Shown here piece by piece: positions 25,672-34,569 of a DNA stretch of 64,000 nucleotides (its first letter is position 1; each line of letters opens with the position of its first letter). The notes beneath the pieces are model-generated. The model ran no database searches. It worked only from the letters and a program-made list of their open reading frames with translations, and was not told the origin of the DNA. The DNA comes from CAJCJE01 sp036494465 (lineage in GTDB: Bacteria > Actinomycetota > Actinomycetes > Mycobacteriales > Pseudonocardiaceae). The translations under genes and the position numbers were made by a program. Where the stretch lies: NCBI GenBank assembly GCA_036494465.1, contig DASXOJ010000237.1:17632-81631 (forward strand). The letters are read 5' to 3'.

Positions 25672-25771
25672 TCGGCTGATCGACAACTGAACACAGTCAC
25701 AACCGAGCACCACCACCCGAGGTTTCACCGTTGGCCTTCAGCGAGACTGCGATCGCTGGCAGACTGACCGC

Positions 25772-27175
25772 GTGTACGACTTCGACGTGGTGGTGCTCGG
25801 TTCCGGTCCGGGCGGGCAGAAGGCCGCGATCGCCACGGCCAAGCTCGGTAAGCGGGCGGCTGTGGTGGAGCGGCGGGACATGGTCGGCGGGGTGTGCATC
25901 AACACCGGCACCATCCCGTCCAAGACGTTGCGGGAGGCGGTGCTCTACCTGACCGGCCTCAACCAGCGCGAAATGTACGGACAGAGCTATCGGGTCAAAG
26001 AGGACATCACCGTCGCGGACCTGTTGTCCCGCACCCACCACGTGGTCGGGCGCGAGATCGAGGTGATTCGCAGCCAACTCGCCCGCAACCACGTGTCGCT
26101 GCTGCCCGGCCTCGGCCACTTCGCCGACGAGCACACCATCGAGGTGACCGATGGAACCGGACGCGAGCAGACGGTCACCGCCGACAAGATCGTCATCGCC
26201 ACCGGCACACTGCCCGCTCGTCCGTCCACTGTGGAATTCGATGACAAGACCATCATCGACTCCGACGGCATCCTGCACCTGGAACAGGTGCCCTCCTCGA
26301 TGATCGTGGTCGGCGCCGGCGTCATCGGCATCGAATACGCCTCCATGTTCGCCGCGCTCGGCACCAAGGTCACGGTCGTCGAATCGCGCGAACGCATGCT
26401 CGACTTCTGCGACGGCGAGGTCGTCGAGGCGCTCAAGTACCACCTGCGGGACCTCTCGGTCACCTTCCGCTTCCACGAAACCGTTGCCTCCGTGCAGAAG
26501 CACGAGCGCGGCGCTATCGCGGTACTGGAGAGCGGCAAGAAGATCCCGGCCGAGGTCGTGATGTACTCCGCGGGCAGGCAGGGCATGACCGAACCGCTCA
26601 GCCTCGCATCGGCCGGGCTCGCAGCCGACAAGCGCGGCAGGCTCAAGGTCGACGAGTACTTCCGCACCGAGGTGCCCAACATCTACGCGGTCGGCGACGT
26701 CATCGGTTTCCCTGCGCTCGCCGCGACCTCGATGGAACAGGGCAGGCTCGCCGCGCACCACGCCTGCGGTGAACCAGTGCACGCCATGTCCACGTTGCAG
26801 CCGATCGGGATCTACACCATCCCGGAGATCAGCTTCATCGGCAAGACCGAGGACGAGCTGACCGCGGAGCGCATCCCGTTCGAGGTCGGCGTGTCCCGCT
26901 ACCGTGAACTTGCCCGTGGCCAGATCATCGGCGACTCCTACGGCGTGCTCAAACTGCTGGTCTCGCCCGATGACCGGTCCCTGCTCGGCGTGCACGTCTT
27001 CGGCACCGGGGCGACCGAGCTCGTGCACATCGGCCAGGCCGTGATGGGCTGCGGCGGCACCGTCGACTACCTCGTCGACGCCGTCTTCAACTACCCGACG
27101 CTGGCCGAGTCGTACAAGGTCGCCGCGCTCGACGCGATGAACAAGATCCGCCAGATCGAACGACTCACCGAATAG
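25772..27175 (+). CDS. sthA: soluble (Si-specific) NAD(P)+ transhydrogenase
   Basis: The flavoprotein transfers hydride between NADPH and NAD+, balancing the pyridine nucleotide pools. The 467-residue protein has the FAD-binding GSGPGGQKAA (about 10-19), the segment GGVCINTGTIPSKTLRE (about 38-55) in which the redox-active second Cys of related disulfide reductases is replaced by Thr, the NAD-binding VVGAGVIGIEYASM, and YAVGDVIGFPALAATSM. The Thr for Cys replacement separates SthA from lipoamide dehydrogenase. The gene begins with GTG and appears to be monocistronic. Confidence 0.93.
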   Translation: MYDFDVVVLGSGPGGQKAAIATAKLGKRAAVVERRDMVGGVCINTGTIPSKTLREAVLYLTGLNQREMYGQSYRVKEDITVADLLSRTHHVVGREIEVIRSQLARNHVSLLPGLGHFADEHTIEVTDGTGREQTVTADKIVIATGTLPARPSTVEFDDKTIIDSDGILHLEQVPSSMIVVGAGVIGIEYASMFAALGTKVTVVESRERMLDFCDGEVVEALKYHLRDLSVTFRFHETVASVQKHERGAIAVLESGKKIPAEVVMYSAGRQGMTEPLSLASAGLAADKRGRLKVDEYFRTEVPNIYAVGDVIGFPALAATSMEQGRLAAHHACGEPVHAMSTLQPIGIYTIPEISFIGKTEDELTAERIPFEVGVSRYRELARGQIIGDSYGVLKLLVSPDDRSLLGVHVFGTGATELVHIGQAVMGCGGTVDYLVDAVFNYPTLAESYKVAALDAMNKIRQIERLTE

Positions 27176-27181
27176 GACTGT

Positions 27182-27490
27182 CTACTTCGGATTGTTCAGG
27201 CCGTCGAAGACGATGTCGACCAGCCGGCGGAAATCCGCCTCCGGTGGCGGCGCATCGTCTTCGGCGGCCCATCGGTACACGATGCCGAGATAGCCGTCCA
27301 TCAGCAGTCTGCCGATCGAGGCCGCATCGACATCGGCCCGGATCTCGCCGCGCTCCTGCCCGGCAGGGATCGCCGCGCCGAACAGGTCGCTGGTCGCGTA
27401 GGAGGTCGGGTGCAGCAGCACGCCGGACTGGAGCGTCGCCCGGGTGCGCATCCTGGTCAACCGAGGGGCGTCAGCGAACCAGGTGGTCAG
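27182..27490 (-). pseudogene. C-terminal remnant of a TetR-family regulator
   Basis: The frame encodes about 102 residues that read like the ligand-binding C-terminal half of a TetR regulator: TTWFADAPRLTRMRTRATLQ, GEIRADVDAASIGRLLMDGY and ADFRRLVDIVFDGLNN. There is no helix-turn-helix and no plausible start codon. The frame runs into the end of the DUF1772 gene, whose stop at 27487-27489 overlaps it. A deletion or replacement probably removed the N-terminal half when the DUF1772/TetR pair arrived or rearranged. Confidence 0.7.
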
Positions 27491-27933
27491 GCGAGCGCGG
27501 CGACCAGTAGGGCGAAGGCGGCGATGAGGTCGGCGACGCGGACGTAGTGGAAGCGGTCCCAGCGGTTCATCTGTTCCTTCCAGTCGGCGGGCCGGTTTTC
27601 TGGGGTCCACGTCTTGCCCCGGTTGTTGATCGGGACGAGCAGCAGGATCGACATGAGCACGCTCACGATCAGCAGTGCGGCGGCGATGATGACGAGGCCG
27701 GTGCCGGGGCGGTGCCATGCGGCGATGGCCCAGACCGCGCTCAGGACGAGCGAGCCGATGTACCAGAACGGCATGAGGGCGCCGAGCATCCGGCCTCCGT
27801 GGGCGCGACCGAGTTGGCCGCTGTCGTCGGGGAGTCCGTCGAGGATCCGGTTGAAGACGAAGGCGACGGAGAATTCCACCCCCACCATCACGCCGACGAC
27901 CACGACGGTGAGGACCTCAAGTGCGCTGAGCAT
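27487..27933 (-). CDS. DUF1772 (anthrone oxygenase-like) membrane protein
   Basis: The 148-residue protein has four hydrophobic spans and the DUF1772 pattern: an N-terminal span ending GVEFSVAFVFN, a central GALMPFWYIGSLVLSAVW, and the C-terminal VPINNRGKTWTPENRPADW followed by NRWDRFHYVRV. Some family members are anthrone oxygenases, most are uncharacterised. The ATG at 27933 follows GGGAAGG. It is divergent from a TetR regulator with two CTAG-type palindromes between them, so it is probably induced by a small hydrophobic compound. Confidence 0.85.
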   Translation of the reverse strand: MLSALEVLTVVVVGVMVGVEFSVAFVFNRILDGLPDDSGQLGRAHGGRMLGALMPFWYIGSLVLSAVWAIAAWHRPGTGLVIIAAALLIVSVLMSILLLVPINNRGKTWTPENRPADWKEQMNRWDRFHYVRVADLIAAFALLVAALA

Positions 27934-27950
27934 GGCGACCTTCCCAAAAT

Positions 27951-28017
27951 CTAGTGTTGCTAGCTGGTGAAGCAACGCTAGTACTACTGACGCTCGCTTG
28001 TCTAGCGATGCTAGGAT
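27951..28017. promoter_or_regulatory. paired TetR operators and leaderless promoter
   Basis: CTAGTGTTGCTAG (27951-27963) and CTAGCGATGCTAG (28002-28014) are two related palindromes of the form CTAGC-N3-GCTAG; a further half-site ACGCTAGT lies near 27976. The second overlaps TAGGAT (28012-28017), a -10 box 6 nt before the TetR ATG. This is a clear autoregulatory layout for the divergent DUF1772/TetR pair. Confidence 0.6.
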
Positions 28018-28023
28018 CACCTC

Positions 28024-28602
28024 ATGTCGGTACAGGAACGCAAGGAGCGCGAACGAGCGGACCGCGAACGCCTCATCGTGGCGACGGCCCGCGAACTCGC
28101 CGAGCAGCAGGGCTGGGACGCGGTCACCACCCGCAGGCTCGCCGAGTGCATCGAATACAGCCAACCCGTCCTCTACAGCCACTTCCACGGCAAACGCGAG
28201 ATCATCGGGGCCGTCGCCCTCGATGGCGCCACCGAGATGGCCGCGGCACTGCGGGCCGCGGCCTCCGCCGCGAACGGTCCGCGTGCCCGGGTCACCGCCC
28301 TCGCCCGCGCCTACCTCGACTTCGCTGCCCGCAACCCGGCGGTCTACGACGCCATGTTCCAACTCGACGGCGGCCTGGCGTTCGCCAAGGCGGACACCCC
28401 GGAACCGCTGAAGGACGCCTTCGCGGCCCTGCTGGAAACCCTCGGCGAGGTCGCGGGCGACGGCGTCCACCCTGGACTGTTCACCGAGTTGTTCTGGGCG
28501 GCCCTGCACGGACTGGCGACCCTGACCCGGGCCGGACGGCTGCCACCGGAGGACACCGAGCGGAGGACGGAGCTGCTGGTGGACCGGCTCGCCGTGGTCT
28601 GA
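28024..28602 (+). CDS. TetR/AcrR-family transcriptional regulator
   Basis: The 192-residue regulator has an N-terminal helix-turn-helix (about 17-62: LIVATARELAEQQGWDAVTTRRLAE, SQPVLYSHFHGKREI) and a C-terminal WHG-like ligand domain (RAYLDFAARNPAVYDAMFQLDGG, WAALHGLATLTRAGRL). The mRNA is predicted to be leaderless from ATG 28024, with TAGGAT 6 nt upstream. It most likely represses itself and the divergent DUF1772 gene through the two palindromes. It is intact, in contrast to the TetR remnant beyond the DUF1772 gene. Confidence 0.92.
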   Translation: MSVQERKERERADRERLIVATARELAEQQGWDAVTTRRLAECIEYSQPVLYSHFHGKREIIGAVALDGATEMAAALRAAASAANGPRARVTALARAYLDFAARNPAVYDAMFQLDGGLAFAKADTPEPLKDAFAALLETLGEVAGDGVHPGLFTELFWAALHGLATLTRAGRLPPEDTERRTELLVDRLAVV

Positions 28603-28758
28603 CGCACCGTCCCGGCGGACACGCAGCCAGGGCCCTCGGGTCTCGCGCTCGATCACCGGCCGTTCACCCGGTGCGACAGTGGCAGAGTCCGTGCTGGTCA
28701 GCGCACTGTGGTGAGGCGGAGGCGGGGTGCGAATCGGGCGGTCGGGTAGAATTTTTTC

Positions 28759-30033
28759 ATGGCGAATCTCCGGTCGCGCATCCTCGCATGGGTGGGGCGC
28801 AAGTATTTGGCTCGGACCCAGAAAAAGGGTTTCAACCTTGCCAAGATGTCGTTCCTGCCGGATGCCGCGCTCATGCCTTTGCGGCGCGAGGGCCTTGATC
28901 CGGTGGCGGAACTCGGTCAGAAACGCGCAACCGAACCGATCTCCAAAATTTCCCTGTCGTTCGGATTCAATGCGTGGCTGGTGACCGGTTACGAAGAGAA
29001 CAAAAAGGTTCTCGCCAACACCGCGGGCTTCAGCAACGACTTCACCAACCTGATCGGCGCGGCCGGGGTGACCGAGGACCAGAACCCGGGCGGGCTGGGT
29101 TTCTCGGATCCGCCGGTGCACACTCGACTGCGCAAGGTGCTCACGCCGGAGTTCACCATGCGCAGGCTTTCCCGGCTCACGCCGCGCATTCACGCCATTG
29201 TGGAGGATCAGCTCGACCAGATGGCGAAGGCGGACAAGCCGGTCGACCTCGCGCAGTTCTTCGCGTTCCCGATTCCGTCGCTGGTCATCTGCGAACTGCT
29301 CGGCGTGCCCTATGAGGACCGGGAGGACTTCCAGCGGCTGTCCACCGCGCGGTTCGACCTGTTCGGTGGCGCGAGTTCTTCGCTCGGCGCGATTTCCGAA
29401 TCGTTGACCTACCTGCTCGACGTGGTCAAGAAGCAGCGGGAGAACCCGGGCGACGGGCTGCTCGGTCAGTTGATCAAGGAGCACGGCGACGAGATCGACG
29501 ACATGGAGCTGGCCGGGCTCGCGGACGGGTTGCTCACCGGTGGACTTGAGACCACCGCGAGCATGCTGACGCTGGGCGCGCTGGTGTTGCTGCGCGACCG
29601 CGAATGTTTCACCCGGATTCGTGACGACGATGACGCGATCGACGATTTCGTCGAGGAATTGCTGCGTTATCTGACCGTCGTCCAGGTCGCATTTCCGCGC
29701 TTCGCTCGCGAGGATATCGAAATCGCGGGTGTGACGATCACCAAGGGCGATATCGTGGTGTGTTCACTGGTCGGTGGAAATCGCGATTCCGTGCTCGGTG
29801 ACGACATGGAGAAATTCGACTTCAGCCGCCCGGCGACGTCGCATCTCGCCTTCGGTTATGGCGCGCACCGGTGTATCGGCGCGGAGCTCGCCCGGATGGA
29901 ACTGCGCGCCGCCTATCCCGCGCTGGTCCGGCGGTTCCCCGAGCTGCGGCTCGCGGTGGAGCCGGCGGAGCTGGCCTTCCGCAAGCTGTCCATCGTGTAC
30001 GGCGTCGAGGAACTGCCGGTCCTGCTCAGCTGA
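28759..30033 (+). CDS. cytochrome P450
   Basis: The 424-residue protein is a soluble bacterial P450. The heme ligand is C372 in FGYGAHRCIGAE; the I-helix oxygen-activation segment is LTGGLETTAS with E in place of the more usual GxDTT order; the E-x-x-R pair is in EELLRYL. GFSDPPVHTRLRKVLTPEFT is the typical helix C region. TAGAAT (28747-28752) lies 6 nt before the ATG, so the mRNA should be leaderless. No ferredoxin or reductase gene is adjacent, and the substrate is unknown. The short N-terminal extension before the P450 core is basic, not a membrane anchor. Confidence 0.95.
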   Translation: MANLRSRILAWVGRKYLARTQKKGFNLAKMSFLPDAALMPLRREGLDPVAELGQKRATEPISKISLSFGFNAWLVTGYEENKKVLANTAGFSNDFTNLIGAAGVTEDQNPGGLGFSDPPVHTRLRKVLTPEFTMRRLSRLTPRIHAIVEDQLDQMAKADKPVDLAQFFAFPIPSLVICELLGVPYEDREDFQRLSTARFDLFGGASSSLGAISESLTYLLDVVKKQRENPGDGLLGQLIKEHGDEIDDMELAGLADGLLTGGLETTASMLTLGALVLLRDRECFTRIRDDDDAIDDFVEELLRYLTVVQVAFPRFAREDIEIAGVTITKGDIVVCSLVGGNRDSVLGDDMEKFDFSRPATSHLAFGYGAHRCIGAELARMELRAAYPALVRRFPELRLAVEPAELAFRKLSIVYGVEELPVLLS

Positions 30034-30037
30034 GGGC

Positions 30038-30835
30038 TCAGTGGCCGCGGATGCGCTGTAGCCACGCTTGCGACTGCGGCGACGGGCCGTCGAGCTGGTC
30101 GATGTACTCGGCCAGGAACTGCTGGTGGCCGTGCCGGTGGAAGGCGCGGCGCACCGCGTCCTGGTCGCCGGTCTCGATGACCTCCATCAGTACCCGGTGC
30201 CGCTCGGCGTTGCCTGCCAGCGACTCGACGTCCTTGGTGGCGCCCCGGTTCATCGCCATGCACAGCTGCATCTGCAGCGCGAGCGAGCGGTAGGTCTCGG
30301 TGAGCCTGCGGTTGCCTGCCAGGCCGATGACGGCGAGGTGGAACGCGAACGCGTGCCCGGTCACCGCCGCCTCGTCGCCCGCTTCGGCGGCGGCCGTCAG
30401 GTATTCGAGGGCGCGACGGCAGGGGCGGAGCAGTTCGTCGCTGTTGACCGGAATGCCCAGCGTGATCGCCAGCTCTTCCAGCTCTTCGCGCATCGTCACG
30501 ATCTCGTAGACGTCGTGCTGGGTGAGCGGGGTGACCACCGCGCCGCGCCGGGGGTGCTGCACGACCAGGCCCTCGTGCACGAGCATGATCAGCGCCTCGC
30601 GCAGCGGCGGGCGGGACACGCCGAGCTGCTCGGTCAGCTGGTTCTCGATGATCCGCTCACCGGGACGCATGTCGCCGGAGAGGATCATCGCCCGAAGTGC
30701 GTCCGCGGCGAGCGTGGCCATACTGGGTGGCGGTACGACCTTGGACATCGTGCCCGCGGCGATCGGGTTGTGCGGCGCTACCGAGGACTCGGTGGACATC
30801 GAGGACATGGGGGACTCCGTGTTCATCGTTATCAC
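30038..30835 (-). CDS. GntR-family regulator, FCD (FadR) subgroup
   Basis: The 265-residue protein has a winged helix (about 42-105: AADALRAMILSGDMRPGERI, LTEQLGVSRPPLREALIML, VQHPRRGAVV) and a helical FCD ligand domain (about 110-240) with metal-site type His residues in HAFAFHLAVIGLAGN and RHRVLMEVIETGD. FCD regulators usually sense carboxylic acids or CoA-linked metabolites. It is divergent from an enoyl-CoA hydratase gene with a perfect 16-bp palindrome between them, so it probably controls that gene and itself. Several N-terminal Met codons make the start uncertain. Confidence 0.93.
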   Translation of the reverse strand: MITMNTESPMSSMSTESSVAPHNPIAAGTMSKVVPPPSMATLAADALRAMILSGDMRPGERIIENQLTEQLGVSRPPLREALIMLVHEGLVVQHPRRGAVVTPLTQHDVYEIVTMREELEELAITLGIPVNSDELLRPCRRALEYLTAAAEAGDEAAVTGHAFAFHLAVIGLAGNRRLTETYRSLALQMQLCMAMNRGATKDVESLAGNAERHRVLMEVIETGDQDAVRRAFHRHGHQQFLAEYIDQLDGPSPQSQAWLQRIRGH

Positions 30836-30849
30836 CAGCTCCTAGCCCG

Positions 30850-30865
30850 CTACTGTATACAGTAG
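30850..30865. promoter_or_regulatory. perfect GntR-type operator
   Basis: CTACTGTATACAGTAG is a perfect 16-bp palindrome between the divergent GntR and enoyl-CoA hydratase genes. The central TGTATACA matches the TNGTnnACNA-like operators of FadR/FCD regulators. It lies 14 bp upstream of the regulator start, so autorepression is likely. Confidence 0.7.
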
Positions 30866-30912
30866 GTTACTCGTCCACCGCAGACCACACTGACGATACG
30901 GATGGTGAGTCG

Positions 30913-31731
30913 ATGGACGGTGGCAAACCCCCGTTGAACGGTGGTGTGAATATCAACCCCTCGGACACCGACGAATTGCTCATCGAGGCCGCCGACGGCG
31001 TGCTGACCGTGCTGTTCAACCGCCCCAAGCAGCGCAACGCGATGACCTGGGCGATGTACGAGGGCCTGGTCAGGGCCTGCGAACGCGCCGATGCCGACCC
31101 TGACATCCTGGCCCTGGTGCTGCGCGGCGCGGGCGGTGCCGCGTTCGTCGCCGGGACCGACATCGCGCAGTTCGCGGACTTCCTGGACGGCGCGGACGGG
31201 GTCGAGTACGAGCGCAAGACGACCGCGATCCTGACCCGGCTCGCCGAGGTCACGGTGCCCACCATCGCCGCCATCGACGGGTTCTGCGTCGGCGCGGGCC
31301 TGGCCATCGCATCCGCCTGCGACCTGCGGATCAGCGGTCCGGACGCCCGGTTCGGGGTGCCGATCGCGCGGACCGTCGGCAACTGCCTCTCCGCCGCGAC
31401 GCTCGCGCTGGTCAGCGGACATCTCGGCACCGCGCGCACCACCGACCTGCTGCTGACCGCGCGGTTGGCGAGTGCCGATGAGCTCGCGCCGACCGGCTTC
31501 CTGGCAGAGGTCACCGAGGACGTGGACGGGGCGTTGGCGCGGCTGCTCGCGCGGTTGGCCGGGCATGCGCCGCTGACGATGTGGGCGACCAAGACCGCGC
31601 TGCGCCGGTTGCGCGATGCGGTCTCGGTCGAGGATGACGACGTGGTGGCGCGGGTGTACGGGTCGCGGGACTTCCGGGCGGGGGTTGCCGCCTTCGGCGA
31701 GAAGCGCGCGCCGGAGTGGACCGGGGAATAG
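30913..31731 (+). CDS. enoyl-CoA hydratase/isomerase-family protein
   Basis: The ATG at 30913 follows GGTGAG and gives 272 residues. The crotonase fold is clear: VLTVLFNRPKQRNAMTWAMY (about 29-48), the oxyanion region GGAAFVAGTDIAQF and IAAIDGFCVGAGLAIASACDLRI. The usual catalytic Glu region reads FGVPIARTVGNCLSA, without the typical Glu pair, so isomerase, hydrolase or lyase activity is possible. It is the sole likely target of the divergent FCD regulator. The substrate acyl-CoA is unknown. Confidence 0.9.
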   Translation: MDGGKPPLNGGVNINPSDTDELLIEAADGVLTVLFNRPKQRNAMTWAMYEGLVRACERADADPDILALVLRGAGGAAFVAGTDIAQFADFLDGADGVEYERKTTAILTRLAEVTVPTIAAIDGFCVGAGLAIASACDLRISGPDARFGVPIARTVGNCLSAATLALVSGHLGTARTTDLLLTARLASADELAPTGFLAEVTEDVDGALARLLARLAGHAPLTMWATKTALRRLRDAVSVEDDDVVARVYGSRDFRAGVAAFGEKRAPEWTGE

Positions 31732-31742
31732 GTCGAACGGGC

Positions 31743-32960
31743 TCAGGCGGGTTGCGCCGCGGTGCCGGTTTTGGCGCCGCCTGCCGCCAGGAACTGTTCG
31801 ACCGGCAGGGCGGCGGCACCGAGAGCGACCGCGTCCTGGCCGAGTTTGGCCAGTTCGATGGTGGTCTGCGCGAACGGGCGGTGCAGCGCGTGCTCGGCGG
31901 CGGCCGCGCGGATCTCGGGGAGTTTGCGTTCGCCGATCAGCAGACCGGCCCACCCGCCGACGATGATCAGCTCCGGGTTGAACAGGTTCACCAGGTTGGC
32001 CAGACCCGCGCCGAGGTAGCTGACCACCTCGTCGATCACCCTGGTCGAGGTGGCGGTGCCCGCATCGAGCAGTTCCGCCATCGCCGCTTCCTCGTCCTCG
32101 GGCGCGGCGGGCTTGGCCCGGCGCAGGCTCTGGTACCGGTCGAGGATCGCGCCAGCGCCGATGTACGCCTCCAGGCAGCCGTTGGCTCCGCAGCGGCACC
32201 GCCTGCCGCCGACCTCGATCTTGGTGTGACCCCATTCGCCCGCGCTGCCGGTCGCGCCCTGGTACGTGGCACCGCCCGCGATCACGCTGGCGCCGACGCC
32301 GGAACCGAGCAGCGCGACCACCGCGTCCTTGGTGCCCTTGCCGGTGCCGAACCACATCTCCGCGAGGCCGAGGGTTTTGGCGCCGTTGTCCACGTGCAGT
32401 GGCAGCGGGATCTCGGCCTGCACCAGCTCGACCAGCGGCACCGCGCCCCAGCCCGCTGCCTGGGAGTTCACGAACAGCCTCGGCCCGCGCTCGACGATGC
32501 CGGGCACGCCGATGCCGACGCCGAGCACGTCGATCTCCTGGTCGATGCCGGGATCGGTCAGCACGGATCTGATGCCCGCGACGACGTGGCTGACCACCTC
32601 GTCGACGTCGCGACCGCCGGAGTGCAGCACGAGCTCGGCCGTGGCGCGCACATGCATGCCGAGGTCGAACCGCTCGACCCTGACCTTGGTCTCACCGATG
32701 TCCACGCCGACGACGTGACCGAAGTCGGGATCGATGCGCAGCAGGGTTCGGGGGCGGCCACCGTCCGAGTCGACCAGGCCCGCTTCGGCGACGACGCCGT
32801 CCGCGATGAGCTCGCCGATCACGTTGCTGACCGTGGCCTGGCTCAGGCCCGTGGAGCGGCTCAGCTCCTGCCTGCTGCACGAGCCTTCGGTGAACAGCTT
32901 GGTCAGCAGCACCGACCGGTTGCCGCGACGCAGGTCGCGTACCGTGCTCAGCTTCGCCAT
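31743..32960 (-). CDS. ROK-family transcriptional regulator
   Basis: The 405-residue protein has an N-terminal winged helix (about 10-65: RRGNRSVLLTKLF, CSRQELSRSTGLSQATVSNVI) joined to a ROK sugar-kinase fold. The phosphate-binding VGVDIGETK (84-92) and the zinc-binding GEWGHTKIEVGGRRCRCG with downstream GCLEAYIG are present. It is divergent from a sugar ABC importer and GH1 beta-glucosidase, and should repress them until a beta-glucoside or its phosphate binds. Two similar CTTGA-type motifs lie in the intergenic region. Confidence 0.93.
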   Translation of the reverse strand: MAKLSTVRDLRRGNRSVLLTKLFTEGSCSRQELSRSTGLSQATVSNVIGELIADGVVAEAGLVDSDGGRPRTLLRIDPDFGHVVGVDIGETKVRVERFDLGMHVRATAELVLHSGGRDVDEVVSHVVAGIRSVLTDPGIDQEIDVLGVGIGVPGIVERGPRLFVNSQAAGWGAVPLVELVQAEIPLPLHVDNGAKTLGLAEMWFGTGKGTKDAVVALLGSGVGASVIAGGATYQGATGSAGEWGHTKIEVGGRRCRCGANGCLEAYIGAGAILDRYQSLRRAKPAAPEDEEAAMAELLDAGTATSTRVIDEVVSYLGAGLANLVNLFNPELIIVGGWAGLLIGERKLPEIRAAAAEHALHRPFAQTTIELAKLGQDAVALGAAALPVEQFLAAGGAKTGTAAQPA

Positions 32961-32998
32961 CGAGCCCTCTTCTCCTCAGTCCAGCCTGCATATTTTAT

Positions 32999-33094
32999 GG
33001 CTTGACCTAAGCCTCGATCACAAGTCGGCCACCTGATCGCCGCACTCTTGACTCGTCCGAGACAATCAGATTCAATCACGCCTTGAATAAAGCC
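32999..33094. promoter_or_regulatory. two related ROK-type operator candidates
   Basis: GGCTT-GACCT-AAGCC at 32999-33013 is a perfect 5-bp inverted repeat. A second copy with the core CTTGA-AT-AAAGCC lies at 33082-33094. The shared pattern is CTTGA-N2-WAAGCC, 81 bp apart, flanking the probable promoters of the divergent regulator and importer genes. Confidence 0.45.
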
Positions 33095-33213
33095 GTGCAG
33101 CAATGGTCCGCGCTGTTCGGTTTCGGCATCGAAGGGGCATCCTGGTGCGTCCAGACTGCCCCGACTGCCGCCGGTCGACGAGCCCGGATATCAGCTCAAC
33201 GAGGAGCCGCACA

Positions 33214-34518
33214 GTGCGTCTAGGAAGATTCGCCTCGGTCGTAGCGCTCGCCGCGCTGACCGCCGCGTCCATCACCGCTTGTGGCGGTGGGAGTTCGGCA
33301 AACAACAGTTCACCGACCACATTGACCTATTGGGCAAGTGACCAGGGCACCAGCATCGCGAACGACCAGCAGGTGCTTGCCCCGGCACTGGCCGCGTTCC
33401 AGAAGCAGACCGGGATCAAGGTCAACATGGAAGTCATTCCATGGTCCGACCTGCTCAACCGCATCCTGGCCGCGGCAACTTCGGGCCAGGGCCCCGATGT
33501 GCTCAACATCGGCAACACCTGGTCCGCCTCGTTGCAGGCAACCGGCGCGTTCCTGCCGTTCGACTCGGCCACCATGAGCCAGATCGGCGACAAGAGCCAG
33601 TTCCTGTCCCTCTCGGCCACTGGCGCCGCTGGCCAGGACCCCGTTGGCCTGCCGATCTACGCCAACGCCTACGGCCTGTACTACAACAAGAAGATGTTCG
33701 CTGCGGCCGGCATCGCCAACCCGCCGACCACCTGGGACGAGATGATCGCCGACGGTCAGAAGCTGACCACCGGCGGCCACTACGGTCTCTCGGTCGAGGG
33801 CGGTAGCGACTCGGAGAACGCCCACTTCGCGTTCATCTTCGGTCAGCAGCACGGCGCGTCGCTGTTCTCCAAGGACGGCAACACCCCGCAGTTCGACTCG
33901 CCGCAGGAAGTCGCGGGCGTCGAGCAGTACATCAACCTGATGGCGCAGAACAAGATCGTCAACACCTCCGACGCCGAGTACTCCAACGGCACCGAGGCGT
34001 TGCAGGACTTCGCGTCCGGCAAGACCGCGATGGTGATGTGGCAGGGTGCGGACGGTTCGCTGAAGACCGACGGGATGAGCCCGGACGACTTCGGCATCGC
34101 GCCCATCCCGCTGCCTGCCGCAGGCCAGGGCAACCAGGTCAACAGCATGGTCGCCGGGATCAACATCTCCATCTTCAAGAACACCAAGAACAAGGATGGT
34201 GCGGTCAAGTTCGTCAAGTTCATGACCTCCACGCCGATCCAGCAGCAGCTCAACGCGGCCTACGGCTCGTTGCCGACGGTCAAGGCCGCCTACTCCGACC
34301 CGGCCTTCCAGACGCCGACCGACAAGGTGCTGGAGCAGGTCCTGGGCAGCACCTCGGCCCCGTTGCCGCAGGTGGCCAAGGAAAGCCAGTTCGAAACCGC
34401 AGTCGGTGAGCAGATGAAGGCGTTGTTCGCGGATGCCGCGAGTGGTAAGGCGATCAACGACGCCACCGTGAAGGCCGCGCTCACCACCGCCAACCAGCAG
34501 ATGGCCGCCGGTGGCTGA
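33214..34518 (+). CDS. sugar ABC transporter substrate-binding lipoprotein
   Basis: The GTG at 33214 follows GAGGAG (33201-33206). The 434-residue product has a lipoprotein signal with ITACGGG and then a family-1 extracellular solute-binding fold: LTYWASDQGTS, FQKQTGIKVNMEVIPWSDL, PDVLNIGNTWSASLQ, GLPIYANAYGLYYNKKMF and a C-terminal lobe with GINISIFKNTKNKDGAVKF. It binds an oligosaccharide or glucoside outside the membrane and delivers it to the two permeases downstream. The GH1 enzyme at the end of the operon points to beta-glucosides such as cellobiose (inference). Confidence 0.93.
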   Translation: MRLGRFASVVALAALTAASITACGGGSSANNSSPTTLTYWASDQGTSIANDQQVLAPALAAFQKQTGIKVNMEVIPWSDLLNRILAAATSGQGPDVLNIGNTWSASLQATGAFLPFDSATMSQIGDKSQFLSLSATGAAGQDPVGLPIYANAYGLYYNKKMFAAAGIANPPTTWDEMIADGQKLTTGGHYGLSVEGGSDSENAHFAFIFGQQHGASLFSKDGNTPQFDSPQEVAGVEQYINLMAQNKIVNTSDAEYSNGTEALQDFASGKTAMVMWQGADGSLKTDGMSPDDFGIAPIPLPAAGQGNQVNSMVAGINISIFKNTKNKDGAVKFVKFMTSTPIQQQLNAAYGSLPTVKAAYSDPAFQTPTDKVLEQVLGSTSAPLPQVAKESQFETAVGEQMKALFADAASGKAINDATVKAALTTANQQMAAGG

Positions 34519-34569
34519 TCAAGCTGCGACGACTGATCTGGCTGCATTGCTGAAGGGAACCGTTGGCTG

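Noticed and set aside
25697..27028. 443-codon minus-strand ORF
   Set aside because: Antisense shadow of the transhydrogenase gene, which has full FAD and NAD motifs.
28603..28758. operator palindrome before the P450 gene
   Set aside because: GCGACAGTG and CAGCGCACTGT look like repeats but do not pair well. Only the TAGAAT box was kept.
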